Shown piece by piece: positions 36,146 to 46,966 of a stretch of 64,000 nucleotides of DNA. The translations under genes were made by a program, and so were the position numbers. The stretch is from an uncultured bacterium. GTDB lineage: Bacteria > Patescibacteriota > Gracilibacteria > Absconditabacterales > Absconditicoccaceae. The notes below the pieces were generated by a model. The model saw only the letters and a program-made list of their open reading frames with translations, had not been told where the DNA came from and made no database searches. The stretch lies in assembly GCA_947169045.1 (NCBI GenBank), contig CAMVOC010000003.1:28823-92822 (forward strand), in the 5' to 3' direction. The number at the start of each line of letters is the position of its first letter. The first letter of the stretch is position 1.

Positions 36146-38281
36146 ATGAAACGTACTCGTGCATGGATTTTTGCTCATAAAAAACTTTCCATTTTGTCCG
36201 TAGTTGTGCTGGTTATTGTTGGGGTTGTTGTTTGCAAGCAATTGACAAAGAATCCCGTGAATTCTGATTTTGTTGGTAGTGAATATATTGTACAGACGGG
36301 GGATATTCAGACTTCTTTAACTCTTCAATGAACGACTCAATTTTCTGATTCTCAAAAACTGACGTTTAGTAATAAGGGTAAAGTTACCGCTGTGAACGTG
36401 AAAGTTGGAGATGAAGTCTCTAAAGGTCAAGTATTGGCGGCGATTTCTACTGATGATTTGGATGACCAAGTAAGGCAGGCAAGAATCAATTTAGACGATG
36501 CAAATCAGGCGCTTCAAGATCTTTTGGATTGACGTAATTTGGAGCTTGAATTGCTCGCTGAACAGGCTGATTTGGATCAGTTACTCAATAAACAAAAAAC
36601 GATTGATCAAGATCATGCTTTAGCTTTGACAGAACTTAATCAAAAAATTGAAAAAGAGAAACAAGATGTTGCCAATGCTCAAAAGGATTATGATGAAGTG
36701 AAAGCAGATTATGATGAATTATCTGTTGGTTCTTCGTCTGCAAATGCTGATCTTGCGCTTTCTAGTAGGATGAGGGAGAGAAATGATACCTTTCAAAATG
36801 CAGTTCTTGACCTAAAAAAAGCGATCAATGATTTGAGAGGGACATTGGATTCTTATGATCAAGTGATGGGTATTTCATCGGCTTATCGTAATGACAATGA
36901 TGATTCTCAGTCTCTTGGAGCAAAGGATGCTAGTCTCGTGGAGCAGAGTAAGACGCTGTTTGATGATATTTCTTTGCAAAAAGCTTCTTTGGAAGAGAGC
37001 TATCAATCTTTAGCATCAAAAAATGTGAAAGATCTTACGGATACGGAGGTTATTTCTGCATATGCGATTCTGAAAACTATCGGTTCTAATCTGATGATTC
37101 GAGGAGAAAAAAATTATGCGATGTTTAAAGCCTCTCTTACGACGATGACGCTTACGCAGAGTAAAATTGATGGATATGCAAATACGTTTGGTACTCAGGT
37201 ACAAAATGCGGGGATTCAATATGTACAGAAATATAGCACGATGGTAAATACTTTTGCTAATCTGAAGGATGATACTTCTTTAAGTGATAAAGAACGCGAG
37301 TTGAACGCGGCTCAACTTAAACTTGATCAAGCAAAAACGACCCTTGAAAGGGATCAGCTTTCTATTACTTCTTTGCTTCTTTCTCAACAAAAGGAAAAGG
37401 TGCAACTTTTGGATGATATTGATACCAAAAAGAGGAATATTGCGAAAATTAAAGGGGGAGATTCTTTGGATGAGAGTAGGGTTAAGCAGGCGAGAAATGC
37501 GGTTACTCAGAGGCAAGATGCTTTGAATTCTTTGATGGATAAGTATCAAGATTATCTCTTGGAGGCAAATTTTGATGGGGTAGTGACGCAGATGGATATT
37601 CAGGTGGGTGATAATATTGAGATGGGGAATAGTTCTGAGGCAAAATATATTTACGTGGAAAGTAATAATGTCTTGGAGATGACTTTGGATGTTGAACAGG
37701 TAGATATTATTAAGCTGATTAGGGGGATGGATGTGATTGTCTATCTTGATGCGTATCCAGATAATACGTATGAAGGAGTTATTTCTGAAATCAATACCGT
37801 GCCAGTGGGGTCTACCTATGAGGTGATTGTTGCTTTTGAGAAGCAGAGTCCTGAAGAATTGGTGTATGCTGGTATGGGAGGAAATGCTAAAATTTTGACT
37901 TTTCAAACGAAAAATGTTTTGATTGTCCCTAATCAGGCTATTACGAGAAAAGATGGTAAAAATGTTGTTCAACTCTATAAAAATGGTAAATGGATTGATC
38001 AGGAGGTAAAAATCTGAACTTCTGATGAGTATCATACGCAGATTTTGGATGGCTTGTCCGTTGGAGATCGTATTAGAGCAATGTATATCAGTTATGAAGG
38101 AATGCGTAATGCTGGGTTAAGCCCTGAAGGAACTCAACTGGATATGGAAGCTATGATGAGAGAAGGAGGTGGAATGCCTGATGCTCGTCCTAGTGGTGCA
38201 GGAGGACAGTGAGGAAGTAGGCCAATGATGTGAGGTAGTAGTTCGAGACCTTCAGGCGGAGCTCCTATGATGAGAATGTAG
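36146..38281 (+). CDS. HlyD/MacA-family membrane adaptor protein
   Basis: 711 aa. One membrane segment near the N-terminus (LSVVVLVIVGVVV), a biotinyl-lipoyl half (VNVKVGDEVSKGQVLAAI), a coiled coil of about 330 residues, the second lipoyl half (NFDGVVTQMDIQVGDNI) and a beta-barrel domain. MacA and HlyD link an inner ABC transporter to the outside. The coiled coil is much longer than in MacA. The tail is Gly/Met/Ser/Pro-rich with several TGA glycines. No permease partner is adjacent. Confidence 0.85.
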
Positions 38282-38375
38282 GGAGAGATAACTATTTTTC
38301 TCACTTTTGCTCTAGAATAAGTCCTAATTATACCATCCACTTGGATATCCTCTTCGAAGAGGACTTCCTCGTTAT

Positions 38376-38410
38376 AAAAATCTCCTTGAAAAACAAGGGG
38401 ATTTTTGTAT
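38376..38410 (+). terminator. Hairpin after the HlyD/MacA-type gene
   Basis: AAAAATCTCCTTG (38376-38388), A-loop, CAAGGGGATTTTT (38394-38406), 13 bp. A perfect 16-bp palindrome (TCCTCTTCGAAGAGGA) lies just upstream at 38348-38363. The pair fills the gap before fusA. Confidence 0.55.
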
Positions 38411-38449
38411 AAATGCAGTGTTTTTTTACTTTTTTTTATTTTTAGCAAC

Positions 38450-40549
38450 ATGGCAGAAATTACCCCACTCGAAAGGGTGAGAAACATTGGAATTATGGCT
38501 CATATTGATGCGGGAAAAACCACAACTACCGAAAGAGTCCTCTTTTATACTGGAAAGAAACATAAGATTTGAGAGACTCATGACGGAGAGGCAGATATGG
38601 ACTGGATGGAGCAGGAAAAGGAGAGGGGAATTACTATTACCTCAGCTACAACAGTATGTTTTTGGAAAAAACATCATATTAATATTATTGATACTCCAGG
38701 GCACGTGGATTTCACTATCGAAGTGGAAAGATCTCTTCGTGTGCTAGATGGAGCAGTAGCTTTGCTTGACTCTTCTCAGGGAGTAGAGCCTCAGACGGAA
38801 ACTGTTTGGAGACAGGCTGATAAGTACCATGTTCCAAGAATGATTTTCGCTAATAAAATGGATAAAATGGGAGCAGATTTCTTTACCTGTTTGGATTCTA
38901 TTAAAGAGAGGATGACAGATAAAGCTGTTGCTATCCAAATCCCTAATGGAAAAGCTGATACCTTCGTTGGAGTGGTAAATCTTGTGAATATGAAATATTA
39001 TACCTTTGAAGGAGATAAGGGTTCTGAGGTTGTAGAACATGAGATTCCTGCAGAACTTCAAGCTCAGGCAGAAGAATATAGAGAAAAAATGCTGGATACT
39101 ATTTCTATTTTCGATGACGAACTCGCAGAAAAATTCCTCGAAGGAGAAGAAATTCCTGAATCGTTGATCAAAAGAGCTATTAGAACAGGAACTATTAGTG
39201 GAAACCTTTTCCCTGTAATGTGTGGTTCATCACTTGGAAATAAAGGAGTTCAATTGATGCTTGATGCTATCGTTGATTTTATGCCTTCTCCATTAGATAT
39301 TTGAGCAGTTGTTGGAGAAGATGAAGATGACTCAGAGAAGAAACTCGAGAGACAACCTTCTGATTCAGAACCTGTTTCTGCTATCGCGTTTAAGATTTTG
39401 ACGGATCCATTTGTAGGAACATTGACGTATGTGAGAGTATATTCTGGAATTATTCATTCAGGAGATACCTTATATAATCCAATTACTAGACAAAAAGAAC
39501 GTGTAGGAAGATTGTTGTTGATGCATGCAAATAAGAGGGAAGAAATTGATGAAATTCATGCAGGTCATATCTGTGCATTCCTTGGATTGAAGGATACGAG
39601 GACAGGAAATACTCTTTGTGATCCAAAACATCCAATCGTTCTTGAAAATATGGAGTTCCCTGAAACAGTGATTTCTATCGCTGTAGAACCAAAATCAAAA
39701 GCTGATCAAGAAAAAATGGGACTTGCTTTGGCAAAACTTTCCTACGAAGATCCTAGTTTCAATTACAGATCAGACGAAGAAACAGGTCAGACTATTATTT
39801 CTGGTATGGGAGAGTTGCATCTAGAAGTGATCGTAGATAGAATGAAGAGAGAACATAAAGTTGAGGTAACAACTGGTGCTCCACAAGTAGCTTACAGAGA
39901 AACTATTACTCAGAATGTAGAAGGTGAAGGAATCTTTAAAAAGCAGACTGGAGGTCGTGGACAGTATGGACATGTTGTATTGAAACTTGAGAAAAATGAC
40001 GAAAAGGTGTACGATTTCGAATCTCAAATCAAAGGAGGAGTGATTCCTAATGAATTTATTCCTGCAATTGATAAGGGAGCGAGAGAAGTTGTAGCACAAG
40101 GTCTTTTGGCTGGATATCCTATCATTAACGTAAAAGTAATTCCATTCTTTGGATCTTATCATGATGTGGATTCTTCAGAAGTATCATTTAAGGTTGCTAC
40201 TCATAAAGCGATGAAAGATGCCTTCTTTAAGGCTGGACCTATCCTACTTGAGCCAATTATGGCTGTAGAAATTGTAACTCCAGATGAATATACTGGTAGC
40301 GTGATGGGAGATCTTAGTGGAAGACGTGGAATTATCCTTGGACAGACCCCTAGAGGAAATGCAACGGCAATTAGTGCAAAAGTTCCTTTAGCAGAGATGT
40401 TTGGATATTCTACTGATTTGCGTTCAAATACTCAGGGAAGAGCTCAATTCACGATGCAGATGTCTAATTATGAAAAAGTTCCTGATCATGTAGCAAAGAA
40501 AATTATTGCAGAAAGAGCAGGAAAGCTTAAAGGTGATGATGATGAATAA
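38450..40549 (+). CDS. fusA: Elongation factor G
   Basis: 699 aa. Drives ribosome translocation using GTP. G1 [10 protein letters not shown]2 RGITITSA, G3 DTPGHVDF, G4 NKMD; domain [14 protein letters not shown] and domain [13 protein letters not shown] follow. Only two TGA codons (38570-38572 in HKIGETHDG and 39302-39304) against dozens of GGN glycines, unlike low-expression genes here. ATG behind a long T-rich leader with TTTTTTATTTTT and no Shine-Dalgarno. A strong terminator follows at 40582. Confidence 0.97.
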
Positions 40550-40581
40550 TTGATGCTGAGGTTAGTAGTTGAAAAAAAATC

Positions 40582-40615
40582 AAAAAGCTGATCTTCGTTG
40601 TGAGGTCAGCTTTTT
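40582..40615. terminator. fusA terminator built from an inverted pair of the decamer
   Basis: AAAAAGCTGA (40582-40591) and TCAGCTTTTT (40606-40615) form a 10-bp stem with T-run; A-rich on the other side, so it may work in both directions. It is the only inverted pair of the dispersed decamer that I found. Confidence 0.85.
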
Positions 40616-40628
40616 CTTATAGATTATT

Positions 40629-40656
40629 ATTATAATTATTTTTTGCAAAAAGTCAA
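40629..40656 (-). promoter_or_regulatory. Orphan consensus promoter facing the fusA terminator
   Basis: Minus strand TTGACT (40656-40651), 16 nt, TATAAT (40634-40629), a perfect match to the local consensus, but no minus-strand gene follows. A transcript would enter the terminator at 40615-40582 within about 10-40 nt. Confidence 0.5.
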
Positions 40657-40685
40657 TAGCGTTTTTGTCGCATAGTTTTGCTGTT

Positions 40686-40714
40686 TTGCATTCTGATGGT
40701 ATTCTCGGTATAAT
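40686..40714 (+). promoter_or_regulatory. Promoter of the type IV pilus cluster
   Basis: TTGCAT (40686-40691), 17 nt, TATAAT (40709-40714). Transcription should start near 40722, which rules out the first in-frame ATG (40718) as the start of the next gene. Confidence 0.65.
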
Positions 40715-40771
40715 GTAATGAACGATACTAGACTCTACTTGGTAGATGCTGGATATTTGTTTTTATCTTTT

Positions 40772-41368
40772 ATGTTGGGAACTATGCAAGTTAAACAAAA
40801 AACGGATAAAAAGAAAAAAGGGATGAAAACTCCTCAGTCGAAATACGTTTTTATTCTGCTTTTTATTGCTCTTTTAGCTTTTGCAGCTTGGACTATTTAT
40901 TTGCAGGTGAATACTGTTATTACGAGAAGATTTGTAGAATCCAATAAGCAACAAATTGCTTCTCTTACCCAAGAAATTACTAATTTTTCTTTGATTCCTG
41001 GATTTGATAAGTTTCAATCCGTGGTAAAACTTGAGAATTCATTGCAAGAGATTCCATGGTCTAGGCATATCCAGATGGTGAGTCAGATTTTTGAAGATGT
41101 TGTGAGTACAGATGTTTCAGAGACAAGCAATATTATTCTTTCAGATTTTCATATTTCTTTGGATGAAATTAGTGTGCATGGATATGTGACGAATTTGCGT
41201 ATTTTGTATGTTTCTCCTGATCCGCTCAGGAGGCCGTCTTTGATTGAAAGATTTGAACAATTACCTTTTTTGACTGATATCTCTATTAAAAATTACGAGA
41301 GAGATCCTAGTGGTGTAGGATATAATTTTACTTTAACTGCTAAAGTGATTAATAATGACGATGAATAA
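40772..41368 (+). CDS. PilN-like type IV pilus protein
   Basis: 198 aa from the ATG at 40772, chosen because it lies behind a T-rich leader and downstream of the expected transcription start; 40784 is another option. Short basic N-terminus, one membrane helix (VFILLFIALLAFAAWTIYL), a helical stretch, then an alpha/beta domain. Position before a PilO-like gene and pilC, and the layout, suggest PilN; sequence similarity alone would not prove it. Last bases overlap the next gene. Confidence 0.65.
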   Translation: MLGTMQVKQKTDKKKKGMKTPQSKYVFILLFIALLAFAAWTIYLQVNTVITRRFVESNKQQIASLTQEITNFSLIPGFDKFQSVVKLENSLQEIPWSRHIQMVSQIFEDVVSTDVSETSNIILSDFHISLDEISVHGYVTNLRILYVSPDPLRRPSLIERFEQLPFLTDISIKNYERDPSGVGYNFTLTAKVINNDDE

Positions 41369-42404
41369 TGAAATCCTTTCTAGGATTATGGGAAAGGCCT
41401 GAGAAGAGGCTCAAAAACCAAAGATTGATGCTTCTCAAGTTGCTCCGGAAGAAGTTTCTCCTTCAGAGGCAGCTGCAGAGATTAAATCGATGGAACAAGA
41501 TATGCTTCAGGAGCATCAAGTGCTTTCGAAGGCAAGGATTGTAACAGCAAGATATAAAGTGTATTCTGCGGTTATTTTGCTGGTTTGAGTGATTTTTTAC
41601 TTGAATTATTATCCTTCGTTTTCTAATGCGAATGTTGCTGTACATTCTTCTTATGATCAGACTCGTCAAGAAATTCAGTCGTTAACTGATAAAAAGGCTC
41701 AATATACAGCAGATGAGCAAACTCGTCAGGAAATAGAAAAAGAGGAGTCAACTATTAAGCAATGCGTGAATAAAGAGGATATTACAGCGTGCTTTGCTTT
41801 ACCTGAATGGATGACTCATTATCAAGATATTCAGCAACAACTTTCTGCTTTAAATGCAAAGGCTCAAACAGGGGTTCTTACTGATTTAGAGCTTAGAAAA
41901 CAGACAGCGATGACGAGCTGTGTTAATTCTAGGAATTTTAGCAACTGTGAAACGCTTTCTAAATGGATGAAGGGAATGGACGTTCCTTTGTCTTATTTGC
42001 TAACGAATTCCTTGTTCACTGAGCGTATGCCTGTCGATGAAAAGAAAGTACTAAAAAACATTAACGAATATTTGATTAGAAACGGAATTTCTGAAGGATC
42101 TAATGTCATTAATGGTGAGATCGCTAGTATTACGATTTGAGATCCAAAATTGGTAGATGCGACGAATCCGTATTTTTTCCAGGTTCCGATCGATTATACT
42201 ATTGATTTTGCTAAGATTGATGAATTGATTTCTTTTGTTCGTAATGTAGAGAAAAGGCTGATTGAAGCTCCAGAGGATCGTATTCTCTATAAAATTCAAG
42301 AGATTGGGTATGATATTATTGCGGCCAATCAGATTCAATCAACGAAAATCTCTATGATTGCTTACTATTATTATAATCCTAGTTTATCGAATGTCGCTAG
42401 ATAA
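41361..42404 (+). CDS. PilO-like type IV pilus protein
   Basis: 347 aa (349 if the ATG at 41355 is used). A Glu/Ala-rich cytoplasmic N-terminus, one membrane helix (YSAVILLVGVIFYLNYYP) at about residues 73-90, coiled-coil region with four cysteines in pairs (CVNKEDITAC and CVNSRNFSNC), then a ferredoxin-like PilO-type domain (YFFQVPIDYTIDFAKIDELI). Three TGA glycines, one inside the membrane helix. It overlaps the PilN-like gene by 8 bp (14 bp if the 41355 start is used) and precedes pilC. Confidence 0.65.
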
Positions 42405-42448
42405 GGTTACTTCTTCTTTCTTTATTCTCTCTTTTATTATCGGTATTG

Positions 42449-43603
42449 ATGAAAAATATCAAAAAAAATCTTAAAACGGTGTCAGATAAATTAACGTTTA
42501 AAAGCTCGGCTATTGATAGTTTTATCGAGAAGGTTTTGGAATCTAGTGATAAATCGTGATTTACTGGTAAAGAAAAAATATTATTCTATAAAGAATTGGT
42601 ATATATGATGAAGGGAGGAGTGTCTTTGATTGCAGCTATGGATATTATTATTTCAAGTTCTGATAATTACGCTATCAAGAATGTAGCACAAAAAATTAGG
42701 TCCTACCTTAATGATGGAAAGTCTCTTTCTTATGCGATTAGTAGGATGTCGGAATATTTTGATGAAGGGGATGCAGCTATTATTAAGACTGGAGAAGCAT
42801 CTGGAAATCTTCCTGTTGTTTTGAAGTCTCTTTCTGAAGAATATGCTTATATTAAGGCCATTAAGGCTAAATATGTTGGAGCAATGATTTATCCAATTGC
42901 TTTGATTGTTATTTCTTTTGTTGCGGTGATTTATTTGTTTGCCTTCGTCCTTCCTGGAATTTTTGAAATGATTAGTGGTGGTGTGGAAGAAATTCCTAAA
43001 ATTACGATGTTTTTGATGAATTTAACAGATTTCTTTGTTAATAACTGGAAAAATCTTTTAATGATTTGATGAGCTGTGATTTTATTGTTTGCAGCGTATT
43101 GTTCGACAGAAACCGGTAAAAAATGGTTCTTTCAAACGATTATTCATGTGCCAATTTTAGGAGATATGACAAAGTTTTATTATTTGATTAAATGGGCTAG
43201 ATATTTGAGATTGATGGTCGCTGCAGGAATGGATTATGTAGATACGTTTAGGCTTTTGAGAGATATTCTTAAAATTCCGTTGTATCAAGATATGATTGAG
43301 GAAGTATTGGTGGATATTTCGTTAGGTAAGTCGTTGTATGAGCCAATAAGTCAGTATCCGCATGTAGTGCCTTCCAATGTTGCAGTTTTGATTAAGGTAG
43401 GAGAAGAGACAGCTAATCTTGAACATGCAATGGATAGTGTTATTGAATTGTATCAGGAAGAATTGGATAATTCTATTGAAAATTTCTGAAAAGCGATAGA
43501 ACCTGTGATTTTGGTCGTTGTGGGAGCTATCGTGATGCTGATCGCCCTTGGTGTCTTTGGTTTGATTTTTGCGGTGATGGATAATGTAGGTAATTTGGGA
43601 TAA
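42449..43603 (+). CDS. pilC: Type IV pilus inner-membrane platform protein PilC (GspF family)
   Basis: 384 aa with two T2SSF domains: FTGKEKILFYKELVYMMKGG and YLIKWARYLRLMVAAGMDYVDT, each ending in GE(A/E)(S/T)(G/A)NL (residues about 120 and 318), and three hydrophobic helices. PilC connects the motor PilB to the growing pilus. TGA codons (near 42557, 43070, 43487) are Gly. T-rich leader CTCTCTTTTATTATCGG before the ATG. Confidence 0.93.
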
Positions 43604-43610
43604 TAACCTC

Positions 43611-43638
43611 TTGATTTTTTCTCTCTGCTTTGTATAAG
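43611..43638 (+). promoter_or_regulatory. Promoter giving a leaderless start for the first prepilin
   Basis: TTGATT (43611-43616), 16 nt, TATAAG (43633-43638), 7 nt, ATG at 43646. The GGAGGT touching the ATG is too close to be a working Shine-Dalgarno. Confidence 0.6.
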
Positions 43639-43645
43639 TGGAGGT

Positions 43646-44215
43646 ATGAAAAAGGCATTTTCTTTGATAGAATTGGTTTTTGTAATGCTTCTTTTAGGAG
43701 TCATCGTTGTGCTTTGTATGACGGGGTTTTGATCACAATTTCAAAAATTGCAGCAAAAAGTTGTTAAAGAGGCGTTTTTAACTGAGTATCAGCAGGTGTT
43801 TACTAGGAATCTTACTTCAGCAATCCAGTTTGGTCAATTATATACTGGTATGCATATTTCTTTTTCTATAAATTCTTCAGGTTTTAGCGTAGAATATCTT
43901 GGTACTTGAGATTTTAGTCAGGCTAATTTTCAATATGCTGATCCTCATTTGGAGATTAAAGAGATTATTCCTTCTCCGTTTGCGACATTTCCAGATTCGT
44001 TAGAATCTCTTGTCCTTTCTTCTCGTCCTTATAAGTTTTCTTGTTCTTTTGTCTGACAAGAGGATGAGGATATTTGACCTATTGTTATCTCTACTCTTGT
44101 TAGGGGAAATCAGCCTTATTGCTTTTTGATTAATCCGCTTATGTGTAGATTAGTAGAAGTTCCTTGTAAACAAGTTCGAGTTGCTGATGAATATAAATAT
44201 TTGTTTAATTCATAA
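43646..44215 (+). CDS. Type IV prepilin-like protein
   Basis: 189 aa. N-terminal class-III signal KKAFSLIELVFVMLLLGVI with cleavage expected between Ala and Phe and Glu at +5, as in type IV pilins and pseudopilins. The body has cysteines near the C-terminus (CSF..., CFLINPLMC). Four TGA glycines; none gives an ORF long enough for standard annotation, so the gene would be missed. Its TAA overlaps the next ATG (TAATG). Confidence 0.85.
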
Positions 44216-44868
44216 TGATGCTTATGAAAAAGAAGACTTTTACACTTGTAGAAATGCTTATTGTTATTGCTGTGTTTGGGACAGGTATTTTGACCGTACT
44301 TTACGGGCTTTCTCAAACTTTAAGGATGCAAGATAGAGCAGATATGATGGTCTCAGCTTCTTTTTTGGCGAGAGAAGGGATAGAGTTGATCTATAATTTA
44401 AGAGATGCGAATTATGCGAAAAAACTTGATTGGAATTGTATTTTTAGAAAGGTGAGTGTATCGGAGCTTAAGAAACTTGCTTCGGATTCTGATAATCCTT
44501 TTTGTGCTTGATATTTTACTGGAGGGGATCTTTTAAAACTTTCTATGGGGACTGATTGACAGTATTTGGCAGTTGAACGTTTGCCTGAACAGGAGAGTCA
44601 AAAACTTGAAAATGAGTGATTTGATGCTTTGTTCCAGAAATATCAGCTTTTTTATCTTATTGATGGGGCAAGATATTCGTTTGTTTATACTGGAGAGCAT
44701 CAGGGTGAGCCTTTACGATATGCAAGATATATCAAATTACAACCAGTGACCGATGGTATTGACGTGCTTCCTCTAGATAAAATTCTTAAGGTTGAGTCTC
44801 ATGTTTTATATAAAAAAGGTGCTTTAACTGGGGAATCTATTATGGAGACTTTCATTTGAAATTATTAA
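44215..44868 (+). CDS. Type IV prepilin-like protein (PulG/PilV type)
   Basis: 217 aa. N-terminus KKKTFTLVEMLIVIAVFGTG has the prepilin hydrophobic helix with Glu at +5; the processed residue would be Phe after Thr, an unusual -1 residue, so processing is uncertain. Then ASFLAREGIELIYNLRD, a minor pilin pattern. Start at 44215 (coupled to the previous stop) or 44224. Several TGA glycines. Confidence 0.82.
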
Positions 44869-44919
44869 TCTTAATCTCTTTTATTATGTGTGTTTTACCT
44901 CTTTCGAATTGTTGTTCTT

Positions 44920-45573
44920 ATGAAAAAAGCTTTTACTCTCGCAGAAACCATTATTGTCCTTGTTATTGTGGGGATTTTGGCGTGAGTGATCATTCAAAGT
45001 TATATGACTATTAGCCAATTAACGTTTAGGATTGAACAGAAGAAAATTCTGACAGAGGAAGCGTTGATGTTGACTCAGTTTTTTGATTCTTTAGTTCAGG
45101 ACTCAGAAATTGATTATGAACGTTATGCTAGTAGTTTGCAATCTACGGGTGGATTTGCAGATGTACTTTATTTGACCGGTAAGATCTGGAGTGGAACGAT
45201 GATTTATTCTTCTGGTGAGTGTCTTGATTTGGAGGGAGCATTTGAAAATGAGGGAGGCAAATCTCTTAATTTGACCGATTATTCCGGTTGCCAGCTTATG
45301 TTAAAACAAGGAAATAAACCTGAAGTTTCTCTCCTTGCGACAAATACTGATCAGTATAAAAGATTGATTCCATCGAAAGTGCAGTTTAGAATTATTCCTT
45401 TTGATTCTGATAGTAATTATATTCGTTCGGAATCACAAAATATTACCAATGATTTAGGTAAGCAAGGTGTTCGAGTCTTTTTACATTTGTATTCTTCATT
45501 TTATCAGCCGATAGGAGTGAATAATATTAGTCAGCCTTTACAACTTTTCTTTAATTTTAATGTGGCAAGATAA
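44920..45573 (+). CDS. Type IV prepilin-like protein
   Basis: 217 aa. KKAFTLAETIIVLVIVGILAG is a prepilin signal with Ala/Phe cleavage site and Glu at +5; the glycine after ILA is the TGA at 44983. The rest is a globular pilin body with two cysteines (GECLDLEG, SGCQLML) that could form a disulfide. 14-bp overlap with the next gene. Confidence 0.85.
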
Positions 45574-46393
45574 CTTTTGTCTTTCATCATCGTCTTGGAA
45601 AAAAGGAAACATTACGTTGTTGGTGATTTTTATTTTGTTGGCTTCAGCTTTGATGTCTTTGCTTGCGATGACTCAGCTGAAAAACATGATGAAATATGGA
45701 GAGACGACTAATAATTTTTTTAAAGCGTATTATTTGGCGAAAGCTGGCTTGGAACTTGCATTAACAGAAGTAAGTACGCGTGATGTAGGATTTCAGATTG
45801 TACATGTTAATTCGGGAGATGTGATTGTATCTGGGAATTTGAATACTCCTGATTCTCCTTATGTACCTTATCGATCTTGGACTATGTATGCGAGGAGTAC
45901 GGGTATGGAAGTGGAGCTTTGACCTAAAGAAAATATTACAATTCCGCTTTTTTTGGATCAAACCAGTACTCATCTCTTAGCTTTGGGTGATGGAATTCCG
46001 CTTGAAAACTTGGATTTTGTTAACAATAAGATTCAAAATATGAGATTTGAAGAACATGAAAAACCTGTAGATCCTTATATGGTCAGTGTTTTCTCGTATT
46101 CGGGGGATCAGAATATTTTTCAATTAGCGTTGAAAACTGATGATTCTGGAATTAATGGAATTTGGCAGAGACCTGCAGTAGAAAATTTTTTAAAGAGCGA
46201 TAAGGCTAAGAATGCTAGGACTTATTTGGTAATTTTTAATCAAGACACTCAAAATACAGGAAGTTTTAGGATTGATTGGAGTAATGAATTTGGCTTGCGA
46301 ACTACAGATATTACCTCTTTGGGACATTATGGAGATACAGAGATTGGAACACATGCTACGTTAACAGAGAAACCACCTTCTTGGAGTTTTTAG
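45560..46393 (+). CDS. PilX-like minor pilus protein
   Basis: 277 aa. N-terminus KKGNITLLVIFILLASALMSLLAM is hydrophobic like PilX/GspK proteins but lacks Glu at +5; YYLAKAGLELALTEV following it is the typical PilX_N motif. One TGA Gly (45920-45922). Last gene of the pilus cluster. The long soluble part has no recognised domain. Confidence 0.75.
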
Positions 46394-46415
46394 TAGCTTT
46401 TCCCCTTTTTTGTGC

Positions 46416-46811
46416 TTAATTTCTAATTCTAAAAACTTCGTAACTTATTTTTCCTCTAGCAATAGCTTCTTTGATCATCATTTCATTGCGATTGAGCTTT
46501 GAAAGTCAGCTTTTTATTTCTAGTAGGATGATTTGTTTTAATTCTCCTCTAGCGAGTCAATCGAATACGAGGTAATCAATACCTTTTCCGATAAAAACTA
46601 GATCTTTGCAATCGTAAGGGAATCCGGGGAGAGCAGGAGCTATTTTTTCGTTTACTTCTCCGAGAATGACGGATCTTGATTGTTTTGTGGCTCGTTTCCT
46701 GGCGCTGTGAATGCTTTTTTGGAAAGCTATTTTTGCTAGTAAGTATCCTCAGATGATTCCGATGATTATTCAGGTAATTACTATAGGAAGTTGCTCTTTA
46801 AATGCTTCCAT
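46416..46811 (-). CDS. Membrane-anchored Holliday-junction-resolvase-like endonuclease (PF10107 type)
   Basis: 131 aa. One membrane helix (IVITGIIIGIIGGYLLAKIAF) is followed by RATKQSRSVILGEVNEKIAPALPGF, FIGKGIDYLVFDG and ILLEIKSG: the D...ExK pattern of the archaeal resolvase-like nuclease superfamily, in the order seen in the Endonuc_Holl family. Four TGA glycines fall in the helix and catalytic part, so the standard code shows nothing here. Divergent from rarA, 155 bp apart. Confidence 0.75.
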
Positions 46812-46931
46812 GTTGTCAAAAATAAAGAGATAAATTTGTATTAACCTATGGTTTTTTCTTTGAGATGCAAGAGATTTTCTTGTGTTTTGGTGCATTCATT
46901 GTATTTCTGTTCTATAAAAGCGATAAAAAGC

Positions 46932-46959
46932 TGGAATTTTTCCCTTGAAATGATATACT
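46932..46959 (+). promoter_or_regulatory. Promoter giving a leaderless rarA start
   Basis: TATACT at 46954-46959 then 7 nt to the ATG at 46967. The -35 (TGGAAT, 46932-46937) is weak. Confidence 0.45.
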
Positions 46960-46966
46960 TTCTATT

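Noticed and set aside
37280-38035. 251-aa minus-strand ORF
   Set aside because: Shadow of the HlyD/MacA-type gene; composition (Ile/Asn/His rich) typical of antisense frames.
40718-40771. ATG at 40718 as start of the PilN-like gene
   Set aside because: It lies only 3 nt after the TATAAT box, upstream of the likely transcription start.
43639-43645. GGAGGT as Shine-Dalgarno for the first prepilin
   Set aside because: It touches the ATG and would lie at the 5' end of the transcript; the leaderless explanation fits better.
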